Below, piece after piece: positions 1 to 9,193 of a stretch of DNA of 64,000 nt (position 1 is its first letter; each line of letters begins with the position of its first letter). The position numbers and the translations under genes were made by a program. This stretch comes from Shewanella polaris (GTDB taxonomy: Bacteria > Pseudomonadota > Gammaproteobacteria > Enterobacterales > Shewanellaceae): positions 2,976,001-3,040,000 of the forward strand of contig NZ_CP041036.1 in NCBI RefSeq assembly GCF_006385555.1. The letters are read 5' to 3'. Below the pieces are notes generated by a model. The model saw only the letters and a program-made list of their open reading frames with translations, searched no databases and was not told the DNA's origin.

Positions 1-1126
1 TGTCGGTGGAGACATTGGTAAACATGGTTGGACCAACCCAGTTACCCGATTCGTAACCTTCTAAGGTAAAATCGCTGCCATCTAATAAACACTCAGCACC
101 TTCAGCTTTACCTTGGGCAATGAGTTTGAGTACCCGTTCTTTTGCTGCAGGACTAATCACTGGGCCGTAAGCAGCGTTTTTGTCATCCCACAAACCTGGG
201 CGCACTTTAGCTAACGCCTCTTTTAACTCAGGGATCCACTCTTTGGCTTTACCCACAAACACTGCGACCGAAATAGCCATACAACGTTGACCTGCCGCAC
301 CCACTGAGGCGCCGACCATGTTATTGATCACTTGCTGCTTATTCGCATCAGGCATGATCACGCAATGGTTTTTAGCCCCCGCAAACGCTTGCACGCGTTT
401 TAGGTTGTCGGTGCCCGTTTTGTAAATGTATTGACCCACCCCCACAGAACCAACAAACGAAATCGCTTTAATAGCAGGATCCCTAAGCAAAATATCAACT
501 GCGGTTTTGTCGCCATGAATAAGTTGTAATACACCTTTTGGCGCACCCGCTTCAACAAACAACTCCACTAAACGTTGCGGCGTCATCGGATCTTGTTCAG
601 AAGGCTTTAAAATAAAGGTATTACCGCAAGCAATTGATAATGGGAACATCCATAACGGGATCATTGCAGGGAAATTGAATGGCGTAATACCCGCACACAC
701 ACCTAATGGTTGCGTGTAACTGTAGGTGTCGATGTTACGGGCAACGTTTTCTACCGTTTCGCCCATCATCAATGACGCTACGTTACAGGCATGTTCGGCT
801 ACTTCAATACCGCGCCATACATCACCTTTAGCATCTTCAAAGGTTTTACCGGTTTCTTGGGCCAAAATGGTCGCCAGTTCATCGTGATGTTCTTTTAGCA
901 AATGTTGGTAACGTAACATGACGCGCGCACGTTCAGATACGGGAACTTCTTTCCATGTCTTAAACGCTTCCTTAGCACTGTGAATAGCCAATTCGACTTC
1001 GGTAGTGGTAGCACAGTTAATGTTGGCGATAACTGAATTATTAGCAGGGTTAGTGACATCAATATTGCGGTCACCATTACCATGTGTGAATTCGCCGTCA
1101 ATGTAATGCTTAACTTGTGTGATCAT
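1..1126 (-). CDS. mmsA: Methylmalonate-semialdehyde dehydrogenase (CoA-acylating), 3' end outside window
   Basis: Oxidises methylmalonate or malonate semialdehyde to propionyl-CoA or acetyl-CoA with NAD and CoA, the end of valine catabolism. About 375 of the usual ~500 residues are present; the C-terminus lies beyond base 1. The aldehyde dehydrogenase fold is clear: an early [14 protein letters not shown] segment, FVGSVGVG in the NAD-binding region and the catalytic cysteine in GQRCMA. The ATG is chosen because the protein then starts [13 protein letters not shown] as in the family and AGGAAAG lies just upstream. It follows the thiolase gene on the same strand after 164 bases, as expected for a branched-chain degradation operon. 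A perfect 8-base inverted repeat (1189-1196 and 1249-1256) sits in that gap, with no known role. Confidence 0.93.
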   Translation of the reverse strand, partial: MITQVKHYIDGEFTHGNGDRNIDVTNPANNSVIANINCATTTEVELAIHSAKEAFKTWKEVPVSERARVMLRYQHLLKEHHDELATILAQETGKTFEDAKGDVWRGIEVAEHACNVASLMMGETVENVARNIDTYSYTQPLGVCAGITPFNFPAMIPLWMFPLSIACGNTFILKPSEQDPMTPQRLVELFVEAGAPKGVLQLIHGDKTAVDILLRDPAIKAISFVGSVGVGQYIYKTGTDNLKRVQAFAGAKNHCVIMPDANKQQVINNMVGASVGAAGQRCMAISVAVFVGKAKEWIPELKEALAKVRPGLWDDKNAAYGPVISPAAKERVLKLIAQGKAEGAECLLDGSDFTLEGYESGNWVGPTMFTNVSTD

Positions 1127-1290
1127 GTTGCTTTCCTCGATCCTTGAACATCTTATGAGTGAAATAAGCCCACTCGTATTGAGTTACTGCACAGGTGACG
1201 CGATTTGTTGTGTTTGTCAGTCTCACTAAAGTGGCTGCGTGTACATCTACCTGTGCGGTGGTCTTGTCGAACTTAACTTGTATTGTCTAT

Positions 1291-2481
1291 TTACACTTCT
1301 ATCGCCATTGCTGTAGCTTCGCCACCACCAATACATAACGATGCTACGCCACGCTTAAGGCCACGTGCTTTTAAGGCGTAAATCAATGTGACTAACAAAC
1401 GCGCACCAGAACAACCTATTGGGTGTCCCATTGCACATGCACCGCCGTTAACGTTGACTTTACTGGCATCTAATTTCAGTTCAGAAATCGCCAACATGGT
1501 GACCATGGCAAACGCTTCATTAATTTCATATAAATCGACATCATCTTTACTCCACTGCACTTTATCGAACAGTTTTTGCATCGCGCCAACCGGTGCGGTA
1601 GTAAACATTGACGGTTCTTGTGAATGAGTAGTGTGACCTTTAATGGTCGCTAATACGCTTAAGCCCAATTGCTGTGCTTTTTCGCGTGTCATTAACATTA
1701 ACGCTGCAGCGCCGTCTGAAATTGAACTAGAGTTGGCTGCTGTAATCGTGCCGTCTTTGGTAAATGCTGGGCGTAATGTCGGGATTTTTTCTGGGCGGGC
1801 GTTACCTGGCTGCTCATCGGTATCAACAGTCACGTCACCGCGACGCGTGCTCATGGTGACAGGCACCACTTCATCTTTAAATGCGCCAGAGCTAATCGCT
1901 GCATTGGCTTTTTCGAGCGAACTTAATGCAAAAGCATCCATTTGCTCGCGGGTTAGGCCAAAGTCATCTGCCGTTTTTTGTGCAAATGTACCCATTGCAC
2001 CACCAGTGTAAGCATCTTCAAGGCCATCTAAAAACATGTGGTCCATCACTTTACCATGGCCCATACGCATTCCACTGCGCGCTTTGTCGAGCAAATATGG
2101 TGCTTGGCTCATACTTTCCATACCACCCGCAACCACAACTTGACTACTACCCGCTTTAATCAAATCATGAGCTAGCATTACGGTTTTCATGCCAGAGCCA
2201 CAGACTTTATTGATAGTAGTGGCGCCAACACTATAAGGTAAATTGGCACCCAGTGATGCTTGACGAGCTGGGGCTTGACCAAGACCTGCGGGTAAAACGC
2301 AACCCATCAACACTTCGTCAATGCTGTTTTCACTCACACCAGTTTGGGCTAATAGGCCTTTAATCGCAGTAGCCGCTAATACTGGAGATGCTACCTCAGA
2401 CAATGCACCTTGAAACCCACCCATTGGTGTACGCTTCGCGGCAACAATAACGATATCTTGACCTGTTTGCTCTGTACTCAT
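1291..2481 (-). CDS. atoB: Acetyl-CoA C-acetyltransferase (thiolase)
   Basis: Cytoplasmic thiolase of 396 residues, normal length for the family. It cleaves acetoacetyl-CoA (or similar 3-ketoacyl-CoA) to acetyl-CoA, or runs in reverse. The nucleophilic cysteine is in NKVCGSGMK (about C94), the catalytic histidine in GHPIG (about H353) and the second active-site cysteine in SLCIGGGEA (about C383). The ATG has GGAG eight bases upstream. It is the first gene of the unit that continues into mmsA. A MerR/LiuR-like inverted repeat lies about 60 bases upstream. Substrate chain length cannot be read from the sequence, so the symbol rests on family and neighbours. Confidence 0.9.
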   Translation of the reverse strand: MSTEQTGQDIVIVAAKRTPMGGFQGALSEVASPVLAATAIKGLLAQTGVSENSIDEVLMGCVLPAGLGQAPARQASLGANLPYSVGATTINKVCGSGMKTVMLAHDLIKAGSSQVVVAGGMESMSQAPYLLDKARSGMRMGHGKVMDHMFLDGLEDAYTGGAMGTFAQKTADDFGLTREQMDAFALSSLEKANAAISSGAFKDEVVPVTMSTRRGDVTVDTDEQPGNARPEKIPTLRPAFTKDGTITAANSSSISDGAAALMLMTREKAQQLGLSVLATIKGHTTHSQEPSMFTTAPVGAMQKLFDKVQWSKDDVDLYEINEAFAMVTMLAISELKLDASKVNVNGGACAMGHPIGCSGARLLVTLIYALKARGLKRGVASLCIGGGEATAMAIEV

Positions 2482-2539
2482 AACTACTCCAATTTAAATA
2501 CACTTAGAAATTAACTTTTTCAATATTGATATCACTCTG

Positions 2540-2555
2540 ACGTTGACGCGAACGT
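2540..2555. promoter_or_regulatory. Possible LiuR-type operator before the thiolase-mmsA unit
   Basis: The sequence ACGTTGACGCGAACGT has inverted ACGTT/AACGT arms around a six-base centre and lies about 60 bases before the thiolase start. LiuR, a MerR-family regulator of branched-chain amino acid degradation in this group, binds ACGT-rich inverted repeats; the assignment is inferred from gene content. The rest of the 311-base gap (2482-2792) shows only a short CAGTAA/TTACTG repeat near 2690. Confidence 0.35.
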
Positions 2556-2792
2556 AAAGCAAGTAAAAAATGGTCTAAATACTGATGTTAATCAATTGGA
2601 ATTGTCAGTGAAGATTTACAGCTTAAGAATATTAGCTTTAAATTTGATGTAAGACATTGTTTTTATGACATATATAAACAACCGCACATCAGTAACGTTA
2701 TTACTGTTGAGCGATTTAATCAGCATAAAACTTTAGTCTAAGCAGAATGTAGCCATAGTGGCCCAATAAACCAAATAGCCATTTGGGGAGGA

Positions 2793-4730
2793 TTAATGGT
2801 CCATAATCACTACTTGATTGCGGCCTTTATCTTTTGCTTGATATAAGCCTAAGTCGGCTTGCTTAATAATGTCGGCAAGCTCATGAGTTTGCGGGGTTAA
2901 CATAGCAACAGCCACACTGATGGTAAAATTAATTTTAACATTGTGAAAAACAAACTGGTTTGACTCAATACTGGTTCGTAATCGCTCTGCTATTTCAACG
3001 GCTTGTAACTGTCCTGTATCGGGTAAAATAATTAGAAATTCTTCACCACCTATGCGACCTAATATATCGTTTTTCTTGAGCCAATTCCGTGCACGTCTTC
3101 CACATGCTTTTATGGCTAAATCGCCAATATCATGGCCATAATGGTCATTAATAGCTTTAAAATTATCGATGTCGAACATAATCACGGCGAGTGGTCGATT
3201 ATTTTTTTGAGCCTGATTAAAAATCTTTTTACCCTGTTCAAAAGTATGACGTCTATTAGCAATACCCGTCAGATAATCAGTTTGAGAGCGACGTTTAAAT
3301 TGTCGGCGAGATTGCCACAAGAAAATCACCACAACCAATAACACCAATGCAATGAGCACTGCGATTACCATTGATAAGTTAGTGATTTTTTGAGTATCAA
3401 TTTCGGCCTCCAAATTAAGCTTATTAATTGCCAATTGATTTTCGAGCAGGCGATTATTAAATTCAGCAACGGTAAGGTTATGGTCTAATGATGAATTAAC
3501 CACATCATTATTGATAATATTGGCAAAGTTCTTTTTTTGTAAATCGATGGTATCTAACAGCTTATTCATGCCAAGATTACTGGAACCATTGGCGTAATCA
3601 ATGATGGCTGCAATCATCAATTTCAATTCACTTGAATGACCGTGATAAGTCGCCGAATGAGAAAACTTTTCCGCATATTTAAAGGCTTTATCTGGCTCTT
3701 GTTGACGAAAATAACTTAATGCCAACCATGCATGAGTGGCGTCGACAAAGTATTTTTCTTGAGTTGTATCTTGCACTTCAAGTGCTCGTAAAAAATGCTC
3801 AATACCTTCTTGGAATAAACCTTGAGCCCAGCAGCTAATACCAGTATTAAATTGATAAAAAAACTCAAAATCAGCAAACTCTGGCGATTGCTCAACCAGT
3901 TGCTGCATTTGCAATAAATGGTCTTTATTCTCCACCCACAAGCCTAATTTAATTGATTCACCAATCATGTTATGCAACATATTAAACATGTCTTGTTTAT
4001 CTTGGGCTTGCTCCCAAAAACCATAGGCTTTCTTAAAGTATTGATAAGCTTTACGGTTTAAACCATTGTCACGATAAATAGCCGCGGTGGCATTGAATAT
4101 CATCGCTTGCCGGCTCAGTCCTAATTGATGTTGTTGTGCTAACGCTAATGCTTCATTTAACCTTTTCAGACCTTCGCCAAAATCACTTGGTTTATTATAA
4201 CAATACGCGCTTTGCGCTAACACTTCGGCCAAGATATCAACGTTTCCAAGCTGACGGGCTAATGTAATCGCCACTTCACGATCTGGGCAATAAACTTGGG
4301 TGTCGTTAGTTTGAAGGTAAAGTATGAATGAGCGTTCGATATAGCTTTTGACCAGTTCTTCACTAAGAGGATGTGGCGTAAGTAATTTAATGGCCTGAGT
4401 ATAACTGTCAACTGCAGCAACAAGATCACTGTTAACTTCTTGCTCTATTGCCAACAAATGCAATAACTGGCCTTGCTGTTCAATTGGCCATTGAGCGCTT
4501 TGCGGTCGCTGTTGTTGTAAAAAGTCAATACGTTGCTGTGGTGAGCTTAATGTGGATAACTGCCGTTTGATATCCGTTAATGTTGCGCTACCAGTAATAC
4601 CACTTACATTGGTGCCATTAACATTGGTGTCATTTGCATCAGCGTCACTAAAGAGGTCACTGGCCCCCAATGAGGTTACAGGCCCACTCACTGCACACAC
4701 CAATAATAACATCAACCGCGTTTTAACCAT
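2793..4730 (-). CDS. Membrane-anchored diguanylate cyclase with TPR-like sensor region
   Basis: A 645-residue protein predicted to make cyclic di-GMP. An N-terminal signal peptide (charged MVKTR, then a hydrophobic run) leads to a long, probably periplasmic helical region resembling tetratricopeptide repeats (residues ~60-400). A coiled stretch, one transmembrane helix (~450-472) and a C-terminal GGDEF domain follow. The active-site motif is GGEEF in RIGGEEFLIILPD, which is active in this family. The mature N-terminus is rich in D, N, T and G. The ATG has GAGG five bases upstream. It stands alone; its signal is unknown. Confidence 0.85.
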   Translation of the reverse strand: MVKTRLMLLLVCAVSGPVTSLGASDLFSDADANDTNVNGTNVSGITGSATLTDIKRQLSTLSSPQQRIDFLQQQRPQSAQWPIEQQGQLLHLLAIEQEVNSDLVAAVDSYTQAIKLLTPHPLSEELVKSYIERSFILYLQTNDTQVYCPDREVAITLARQLGNVDILAEVLAQSAYCYNKPSDFGEGLKRLNEALALAQQHQLGLSRQAMIFNATAAIYRDNGLNRKAYQYFKKAYGFWEQAQDKQDMFNMLHNMIGESIKLGLWVENKDHLLQMQQLVEQSPEFADFEFFYQFNTGISCWAQGLFQEGIEHFLRALEVQDTTQEKYFVDATHAWLALSYFRQQEPDKAFKYAEKFSHSATYHGHSSELKLMIAAIIDYANGSSNLGMNKLLDTIDLQKKNFANIINNDVVNSSLDHNLTVAEFNNRLLENQLAINKLNLEAEIDTQKITNLSMVIAVLIALVLLVVVIFLWQSRRQFKRRSQTDYLTGIANRRHTFEQGKKIFNQAQKNNRPLAVIMFDIDNFKAINDHYGHDIGDLAIKACGRRARNWLKKNDILGRIGGEEFLIILPDTGQLQAVEIAERLRTSIESNQFVFHNVKINFTISVAVAMLTPQTHELADIIKQADLGLYQAKDKGRNQVVIMDH

Positions 4731-4825
4731 TTAACCTCGACCTTACAATAAAAACCATTAAATTTAACAATAGCTTTTATCGAAACGATGTCAACGTTAA
4801 AGCGCTGGTGAAACTATACTCAGAT

Positions 4826-5770
4826 TTACTTTTTACTTTCCCATGGCGTTTTCGCATTCATGTCAGACAAGTCATATGGTGTTAACTGGTAAACATAATA
4901 ATTAAGCCAATTACTGACTAATAAACTGCCATGACTATGCCAACGAACAATAGGGTCTTGGTTGGGATCATCTTGACGATAATAATTTTGTGGAATGTCA
5001 GGGTTAAGTCCTTGTCCTTTATCGCGCACGTATTCTTCGTTCAAGGTTTCTTTTTGGTACTCAGGATGGCCCATCACAAACACATTATGGCTATCACGGC
5101 TAAGTACAATATAGGCGCCAGCCTCGTCAGATTCAGCTAACACTTCTAAATCAGGATGTTGGCGGATTTGTTCGACGTCCATTTCCGCAAAACGAGAATG
5201 TGGCGCAAAAAACTCATCATCAAAACCACGTAATAAAGGATGCGGGTCGCTTGTTCGGCGATGATTAAATACGCCAGACCGTTTGTTGGCTAACAACTTA
5301 CGTTCTAAATCATAAAGGTGATAAAACCCAGCATGAGCTGCCCAGCAGAGAAATAAAACCGATGTCACATGTTGTTGCGACCAGTCAATGATCTCGCGAA
5401 TATGGTCCCAATAAACCACATCTTTAAAATCAATTTGCCCTAATGGTGCCCCTGTAATAATCAAACCATCGTAATTGTTATGTCTGATGTCTTCAAAATC
5501 ACGATAAAAAGTGTTCATGTGATCAACTGACGTATGCTTAGATTCTTTATCATGAATACGTAATAAATCGACCCCAACTTGCAATGGCGTATTCCCCAAT
5601 AAACGTAATAATTGGGTTTCAGTTTCGATTTTGTTGGGCATCAAATTCAAGATGAGTACCCGCATTGGACGAATGTCCTGATTAGCCGCACGGGTTTCAG
5701 ACATCACAAAGATATTTTCAGACTCTAAAATACCTGCAGCGGGCAGATTATCAGGAATACGAACCGGCAT
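4826..5770 (-). CDS. metA: Homoserine O-succinyltransferase
   Basis: Catalyses the first committed step of methionine synthesis, acylating homoserine with succinyl-CoA. The 314-residue product matches family length and starts [11 protein letters not shown], as in E. coli MetA. The nucleophilic cysteine is C142 in [13 protein letters not shown] three codons upstream was rejected because it falls inside the likely ribosome binding site AAGGTGAG, which is correctly spaced for this ATG. A MetJ-type operator lies about 245 bases upstream, so methionine repression is likely. Acyl specificity (succinyl or acetyl) cannot be settled by eye. Confidence 0.95.
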   Translation of the reverse strand: MPVRIPDNLPAAGILESENIFVMSETRAANQDIRPMRVLILNLMPNKIETETQLLRLLGNTPLQVGVDLLRIHDKESKHTSVDHMNTFYRDFEDIRHNNYDGLIITGAPLGQIDFKDVVYWDHIREIIDWSQQHVTSVLFLCWAAHAGFYHLYDLERKLLANKRSGVFNHRRTSDPHPLLRGFDDEFFAPHSRFAEMDVEQIRQHPDLEVLAESDEAGAYIVLSRDSHNVFVMGHPEYQKETLNEEYVRDKGQGLNPDIPQNYYRQDDPNQDPIVRWHSHGSLLVSNWLNYYVYQLTPYDLSDMNAKTPWESKK

Positions 5771-5992
5771 ACGTCTCACCTTATAGATTAATTAAACACA
5801 GCGTCTTGATTGAGTACGTGCCAAATGGGCTAATAACCTCAACCATTATGCTTACCACATCACAGTTTCAACATTCTGTTAAATTCGCTAAACAGTCAAC
5901 TTGATCACCAGTATTAACTTATATTTACTAAGGTTATTTAAACAAAACACTGTCAGCACGCTATATCAGCGAGTAGTAGTACAACAATCATT

Positions 5993-6022
5993 TGTATAAT
6001 TCATCATACACAAGGATGTCTA
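5993..6022 (-). promoter_or_regulatory. Predicted metA promoter
   Basis: On the minus strand TAGACA (6022-6017) and TATACA (5998-5993) are 18 bases apart, close to sigma-70 -35 and -10 hexamers. The -35 overlaps the met boxes, so MetJ binding would block it. This would give a leader of over 200 bases before metA. That leader (5771-5990) shows no gene and no terminator-antiterminator pair I can support. Confidence 0.45.
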
Positions 6023-6037
6023 GAAGTCTACACGTCT
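6014..6037. promoter_or_regulatory. MetJ operator: three tandem met boxes
   Basis: Three adjacent octamers, GGATGTCT, AGAAGTCT and ACACGTCT, match the met-box consensus AGACGTCT at 6, 7 and 7 of 8 positions. MetJ binds cooperatively to tandem boxes of exactly this spacing. The site is in the divergent gap between metA and the SDR gene; metA is the expected target. The flanking octamers do not match. Confidence 0.7.
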
Positions 6038-6114
6038 TGAGTTGAATTTTTTTCTCGCTTGTTATCAACAAGCGATATTTCTATCATGAGTCATTACTTA
6101 AGATGAGGTTAACT

Positions 6115-6852
6115 ATGTCAATCGCGACTGCAATGATAATTGGTGCAAGTTCCCAACTAAGCCAAACCCTTGCTAAACAATTATCTGCACAGCAGGTTTC
6201 ACTAGTGCTATTTGTTAACGATCCTGACTCGTTTAGCGAGTTTAGTCAAAGCTTGCCCGGTGAAGTCAGCGTGTATCCATTAGCTATTACCCAACCCGAT
6301 ACACTAATAGCACAACTTAATGCGGCTTGGACCAAGCATGATGGAGCCCATTTAGTGATAGTCAACACCGGCGTTAATGAATATGATTCAACTCTCCCCT
6401 GGGCCATTGACCAACATACTATTGATGTAAATGTCATGGGATTTGCCGCTGCCAGCCAGTGTATTTTTAAATTGATGTGCGAACAGGGTTACGGCCAATT
6501 AGCAGCGATTAATTCTATCGCCGGCCAACGTGGTGGTCCAAACGTGGCTTACCATGCCTCTAAAGCTTTTGCTGCAAATTATTTGCAAGGCCTTAGCATG
6601 CATGCACAACGCTTAAAATTACCTATAACCATTAGTGATATTCAATTAGGCTTATTTGATAAGGCGGTCCACTTAAACACTCAAATGCTTTTATCGCCCA
6701 TTGATAAAGTGGCAGAACAAATTTTAACGGCACTTAAAAAAGGTAAACGCCGAGTGTATGTCACCAAGCGCTGGCGTATTGTAGCGTGGATTAATCGTTT
6801 ATTACCTGAATATATTTATAATACCCGTCATTGGAATCCACGTAAAAAATAG
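6115..6852 (+). CDS. Short-chain dehydrogenase/reductase (SDR) family protein
   Basis: A 245-residue Rossmann-fold oxidoreductase of unknown substrate. The nucleotide-binding motif is present but altered (MIIGASSQLSQ in place of TGxxxGxG). The catalytic Ser is in NSIAGQRGG and the YxxxK pair in YHASK. A basic C-terminus (KKGKRRVYVTKRW and the final RHWNPRKK) is like membrane-associated SDR proteins. The start is the second in-frame ATG because GAGGT is well spaced from it; the ATG four codons earlier has no good ribosome site. It is divergent from metA and ends at a strong terminator. Confidence 0.75.
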   Translation: MSIATAMIIGASSQLSQTLAKQLSAQQVSLVLFVNDPDSFSEFSQSLPGEVSVYPLAITQPDTLIAQLNAAWTKHDGAHLVIVNTGVNEYDSTLPWAIDQHTIDVNVMGFAAASQCIFKLMCEQGYGQLAAINSIAGQRGGPNVAYHASKAFAANYLQGLSMHAQRLKLPITISDIQLGLFDKAVHLNTQMLLSPIDKVAEQILTALKKGKRRVYVTKRWRIVAWINRLLPEYIYNTRHWNPRKK

Positions 6853-6869
6853 TGAATTAGCGTATCAAT

Positions 6870-6899
6870 AAAAGCAGGAACCCAAGGGTTCCTGCTTTT
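6870..6899. terminator. Bidirectional terminator between the SDR gene and ompW
   Basis: A perfect 14-base stem (AAAAGCAGGAACCC and its complement) with a two-base loop lies between two convergent genes. Runs of A and T at the stem base would serve as U-tracts in both directions. Confidence 0.85.
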
Positions 6900-6922
6900 G
6901 AATCTGCACATGCTAATAAATA

Positions 6923-7570
6923 CTAGAAAGAATAACCTACACTCACCATATACACCCAAGGGTCAATATCGGTATCAACGACAACATGATCTCCACCCAT
7001 ATCAAAGCTCACATCAGTTGAAATTTGTGCATACCATACAGAAGCATTAACCAACCATTTTTTATCAATTTGGTAATCAAGACCTAATTGAGCAGCAATC
7101 CCCCAAGAGTTCGACAAACTTAAATTGTCTAAACCAAGGTCTTTAGCATCTTGGGTAAACTCACTATCATAGAAATTAGTAAAGTTAACCCCTAAACCAA
7201 TATAAGGACGGAAAGCAGATTGTGAATTGCCAAAGTAATACTGTGCCACCAATGTTGGGGGTAATTGTTTAGTGTCTGCAATTTTACCTAATTCACCTAG
7301 TGACACATCATGGCTAAAAGGCGATGCTGCTAATAATTCAACCCCAAAATTATCAGTTAACATATAAGCAAAATTTAGCCCTAGTTGCACATCATTATCT
7401 ACCCCAAATTCTGCAATGTTTGCTACTACAGGACTTGACTCATTAGGTGCCACCATAGCAACACCTGCTCGAACGATAATATCACCCGCTTGATGTGCCG
7501 CAGCACCAAAAGATAATCCAGCAGTTAATAACGTAGCAGCGGCTAAACTTAGGCTAATTTTATTATTCAT
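6923..7570 (-). CDS. ompW: Outer membrane protein OmpW
   Basis: Eight-stranded outer-membrane beta-barrel of the OmpW family, 215 residues with a signal peptide ending near AAAHQAGD. Family features are the opening DIIVRAGVAMVAP, the LLAASPFSHDV segment, the LPPTLVAQYYF strand and a C-terminal phenylalanine (MVSVGYSF), the barrel assembly signal. The ATG before NNKISLSL is chosen because it gives a normal signal peptide and has GGAG upstream; a start 18 codons earlier would add an odd tail. OmpW proteins form a hydrophobic channel and in gammaproteobacteria often respond to oxygen, which fits the FNR-like sites upstream. Confidence 0.92.
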   Translation of the reverse strand: MNNKISLSLAAATLLTAGLSFGAAAHQAGDIIVRAGVAMVAPNESSPVVANIAEFGVDNDVQLGLNFAYMLTDNFGVELLAASPFSHDVSLGELGKIADTKQLPPTLVAQYYFGNSQSAFRPYIGLGVNFTNFYDSEFTQDAKDLGLDNLSLSNSWGIAAQLGLDYQIDKKWLVNASVWYAQISTDVSFDMGGDHVVVDTDIDPWVYMVSVGYSF

Positions 7571-7660
7571 TTTTAACACTCCATGGTAATGACAACTAGA
7601 TGCAACTCTGTGCATCCTCAACATTTTCCGCCAACCTACCGAAGTAATCTGTTAATAACA

Positions 7661-7674
7661 TTGACATAGATCAA
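7661..7674. promoter_or_regulatory. FNR-like site upstream of ompW
   Basis: TTGACATAGATCAA has the layout of the FNR/EtrA site TTGAT-N4-ATCAA with one mismatch. It is about 90 bases before the ompW start. Confidence 0.55.
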
Positions 7675-7700
7675 TGAAAACCAAATACCTCTTTAGAGGT

Positions 7701-7764
7701 ACAAAAGAGGTTGCAGACACTTGATTTAGATCACAAAACGAGGGCATAAAGAGACAAAAGAGGT
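7701..7764. repeat. Direct repeat ACAAAAGAGGT (two copies) in the ompW upstream region
   Basis: ACAAAAGAGGT occurs at 7701-7711 and 7754-7764. Just before the first copy is the inverted repeat ACCTCTTTAGAGGT (7687-7700), sharing AGAGGT. The two FNR-like sites interleave with these at 60-base spacing, suggesting an old duplication or repeated binding sites. Confidence 0.5.
7721..7734. promoter_or_regulatory. Second FNR/CRP-like site upstream of ompW
   Basis: TTGATTTAGATCAC matches TTGAT-N4-ATCAA with one mismatch and is exactly 60 bases from the other site. Its right half (GATCACA) also resembles a CRP half-site, so either regulator is possible. Confidence 0.5.
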
Positions 7765-7814
7765 ATTTAATAGTTGGGTTTTGTGAGGTTGATCAAGTGA
7801 ATAATTGCTGATGA

Positions 7815-8465
7815 CTATTCTGTTACGGATAGTTTGGGGTAATGAGTTAACCACGCCTTTTGATACACGCGATGATTAAAAATCGCCTTGTCACGCTTTG
7901 GATTTTGGCTTAACGATAAATCAAACATACAGTTTAAACCAAACACACTGATTACCTGTAATTGAAATTCAGAGGATGTTAGCTTATCAGTTGAGACTAA
8001 TTGAACTCCAATAGCGGTTTGTTTTTCTGGCCAATATGACATGGCATGAGCGCAAGATTGATAAGGTTTATCACCATTTCTAACATGCATTCTAGCTTGA
8101 TTTTTCACCGACCAAGGCAGATCTATCTGTTTAACCAACATTGCTTGTATCGCTTGGTCTTTTTCGGAAGATGGATTGTTATCGCACCAGTAAATTACAT
8201 CAATGTCATTTAAGGGTTGTGAAGCCATGCAGTGTAAATTATCCCAAATCATATTACGTATAAAACCTGCGCTAATTAACCAGTCAGAGATCCCCTGTTG
8301 TTGCATTACTTTCTGACACGCCATTAACGCTGTCAATCTAGATTCATCCTGTTGCAACCACTGCGCCAACAAGGACAATAGCTTTGCTTGCCCCTGTTGC
8401 AACTGATCAATAGCCACTTGATTTAACAGGGGCTGATTTAATAGGGTTTGATTAAGTCGCGTCAT
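7815..8465 (-). CDS. Nucleotidyltransferase-like family protein (COG3575/DUF925 type)
   Basis: A 216-residue protein resembling the nucleotidyltransferase-fold family often found near aromatic degradation genes. The recognisable part is SAGFIRNMIWDNLHC followed by NDIDVIYWCDN, whose acidic residues fit the metal-binding motif; a C-terminal KAIFNHRVYQKAWL segment is also typical. The substrate is unknown. It starts 14 bases inside maiA, in another frame, so the two are probably co-translated. An alternative ATG lies nine codons upstream. The leading segment is rich in N, Q and L. Confidence 0.6.
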   Translation of the reverse strand: MTRLNQTLLNQPLLNQVAIDQLQQGQAKLLSLLAQWLQQDESRLTALMACQKVMQQQGISDWLISAGFIRNMIWDNLHCMASQPLNDIDVIYWCDNNPSSEKDQAIQAMLVKQIDLPWSVKNQARMHVRNGDKPYQSCAHAMSYWPEKQTAIGVQLVSTDKLTSSEFQLQVISVFGLNCMFDLSLSQNPKRDKAIFNHRVYQKAWLTHYPKLSVTE

Positions 8466-9102
8466 ACTGTTGTTCTGGCGCAGCATCAGCAAATGCTGTT
8501 AACTTATTGCACTCATCCCAAATTCGGACAATATTAGGATACGCAGCAAGCTCTAAATTAAAGCGTTTGGCATTATACACTTGCGGGATTAAACAAATAT
8601 CGGCCAGCGACGGAGTATCACCAAAACAAAAACGTCCAGAATATTGACTTAACTGCTGTTCTAAAGCGGCAAAGCCAAGGTGTATCCAATGATGATACCA
8701 ACGCATTTTATCTGCTTCTGATACGCCCATTTCGTTAACTAAATATTGTAATACTCGAAGATTATCTAATGGATGAATTTCACATGCGATGGCTTGAGCC
8801 ATGCTACGCACAATAGCACGCTGCTCAATATTTCTGGGAAGTAACGGTTGTTGAGGGTGTTTTTCGTCGAGGTATTCCATAATCGCTAACGATTGCGATA
8901 AGTTAATCTCACCAGACCCGTTATTGTCGATAAATGTCGGTACAAGATCCGAGGGATTGAGTTGATGATAAACTTCAGAGTGTTGCTCACCACCATTATT
9001 AACTAAGTGAACTGAAATATGTTCTGCCGTTAACTGCTTTAAATTTAATGCAATACGCACGCGATATGCCGCACTTGAACGCCAATAGCCATAGAGTTTC
9101 AT
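8452..9102 (-). CDS. maiA: Maleylacetoacetate isomerase (zeta-class glutathione transferase)
   Basis: Glutathione-dependent cis-trans isomerase converting maleylacetoacetate to fumarylacetoacetate in tyrosine degradation. It has 216 residues, normal length. The thioredoxin-like N-terminal domain holds the zeta-class motif SSAAYRVRIAL with the catalytic serine; LSQSLAIMEYLDE binds the glutathione gamma-glutamyl group; the helical C-terminal domain follows. It lies downstream of fahA on the same strand, but a terminator-like hairpin separates them. Confidence 0.93.
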   Translation of the reverse strand: MKLYGYWRSSAAYRVRIALNLKQLTAEHISVHLVNNGGEQHSEVYHQLNPSDLVPTFIDNNGSGEINLSQSLAIMEYLDEKHPQQPLLPRNIEQRAIVRSMAQAIACEIHPLDNLRVLQYLVNEMGVSEADKMRWYHHWIHLGFAALEQQLSQYSGRFCFGDTPSLADICLIPQVYNAKRFNLELAAYPNIVRIWDECNKLTAFADAAPEQQYDAT

Positions 9103-9130
9103 GTCTATATCCCTGTTGTTTTTTTCATTA

Positions 9131-9166
9131 AAAAAGGCAATAACGCTTTATCGCTATTGCCTTTTT
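9131..9166 (-). terminator. Hairpin between fahA and maiA
   Basis: A 12-base stem (AAAAAGGCAATA and its complement) with a 12-base loop is followed on the minus strand by a T-run. It would end part of the fahA transcript and lower maiA expression, or act in RNA processing. Confidence 0.7.
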
Positions 9167-9193
9167 ATTTCGATTTACATCGCCTTCATCATC

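Noticed and set aside
1388..2159. Several ORFs of 77-122 codons antisense to the thiolase gene
   Set aside because: They are shadows of a well-supported gene and have no independent start or family signal.
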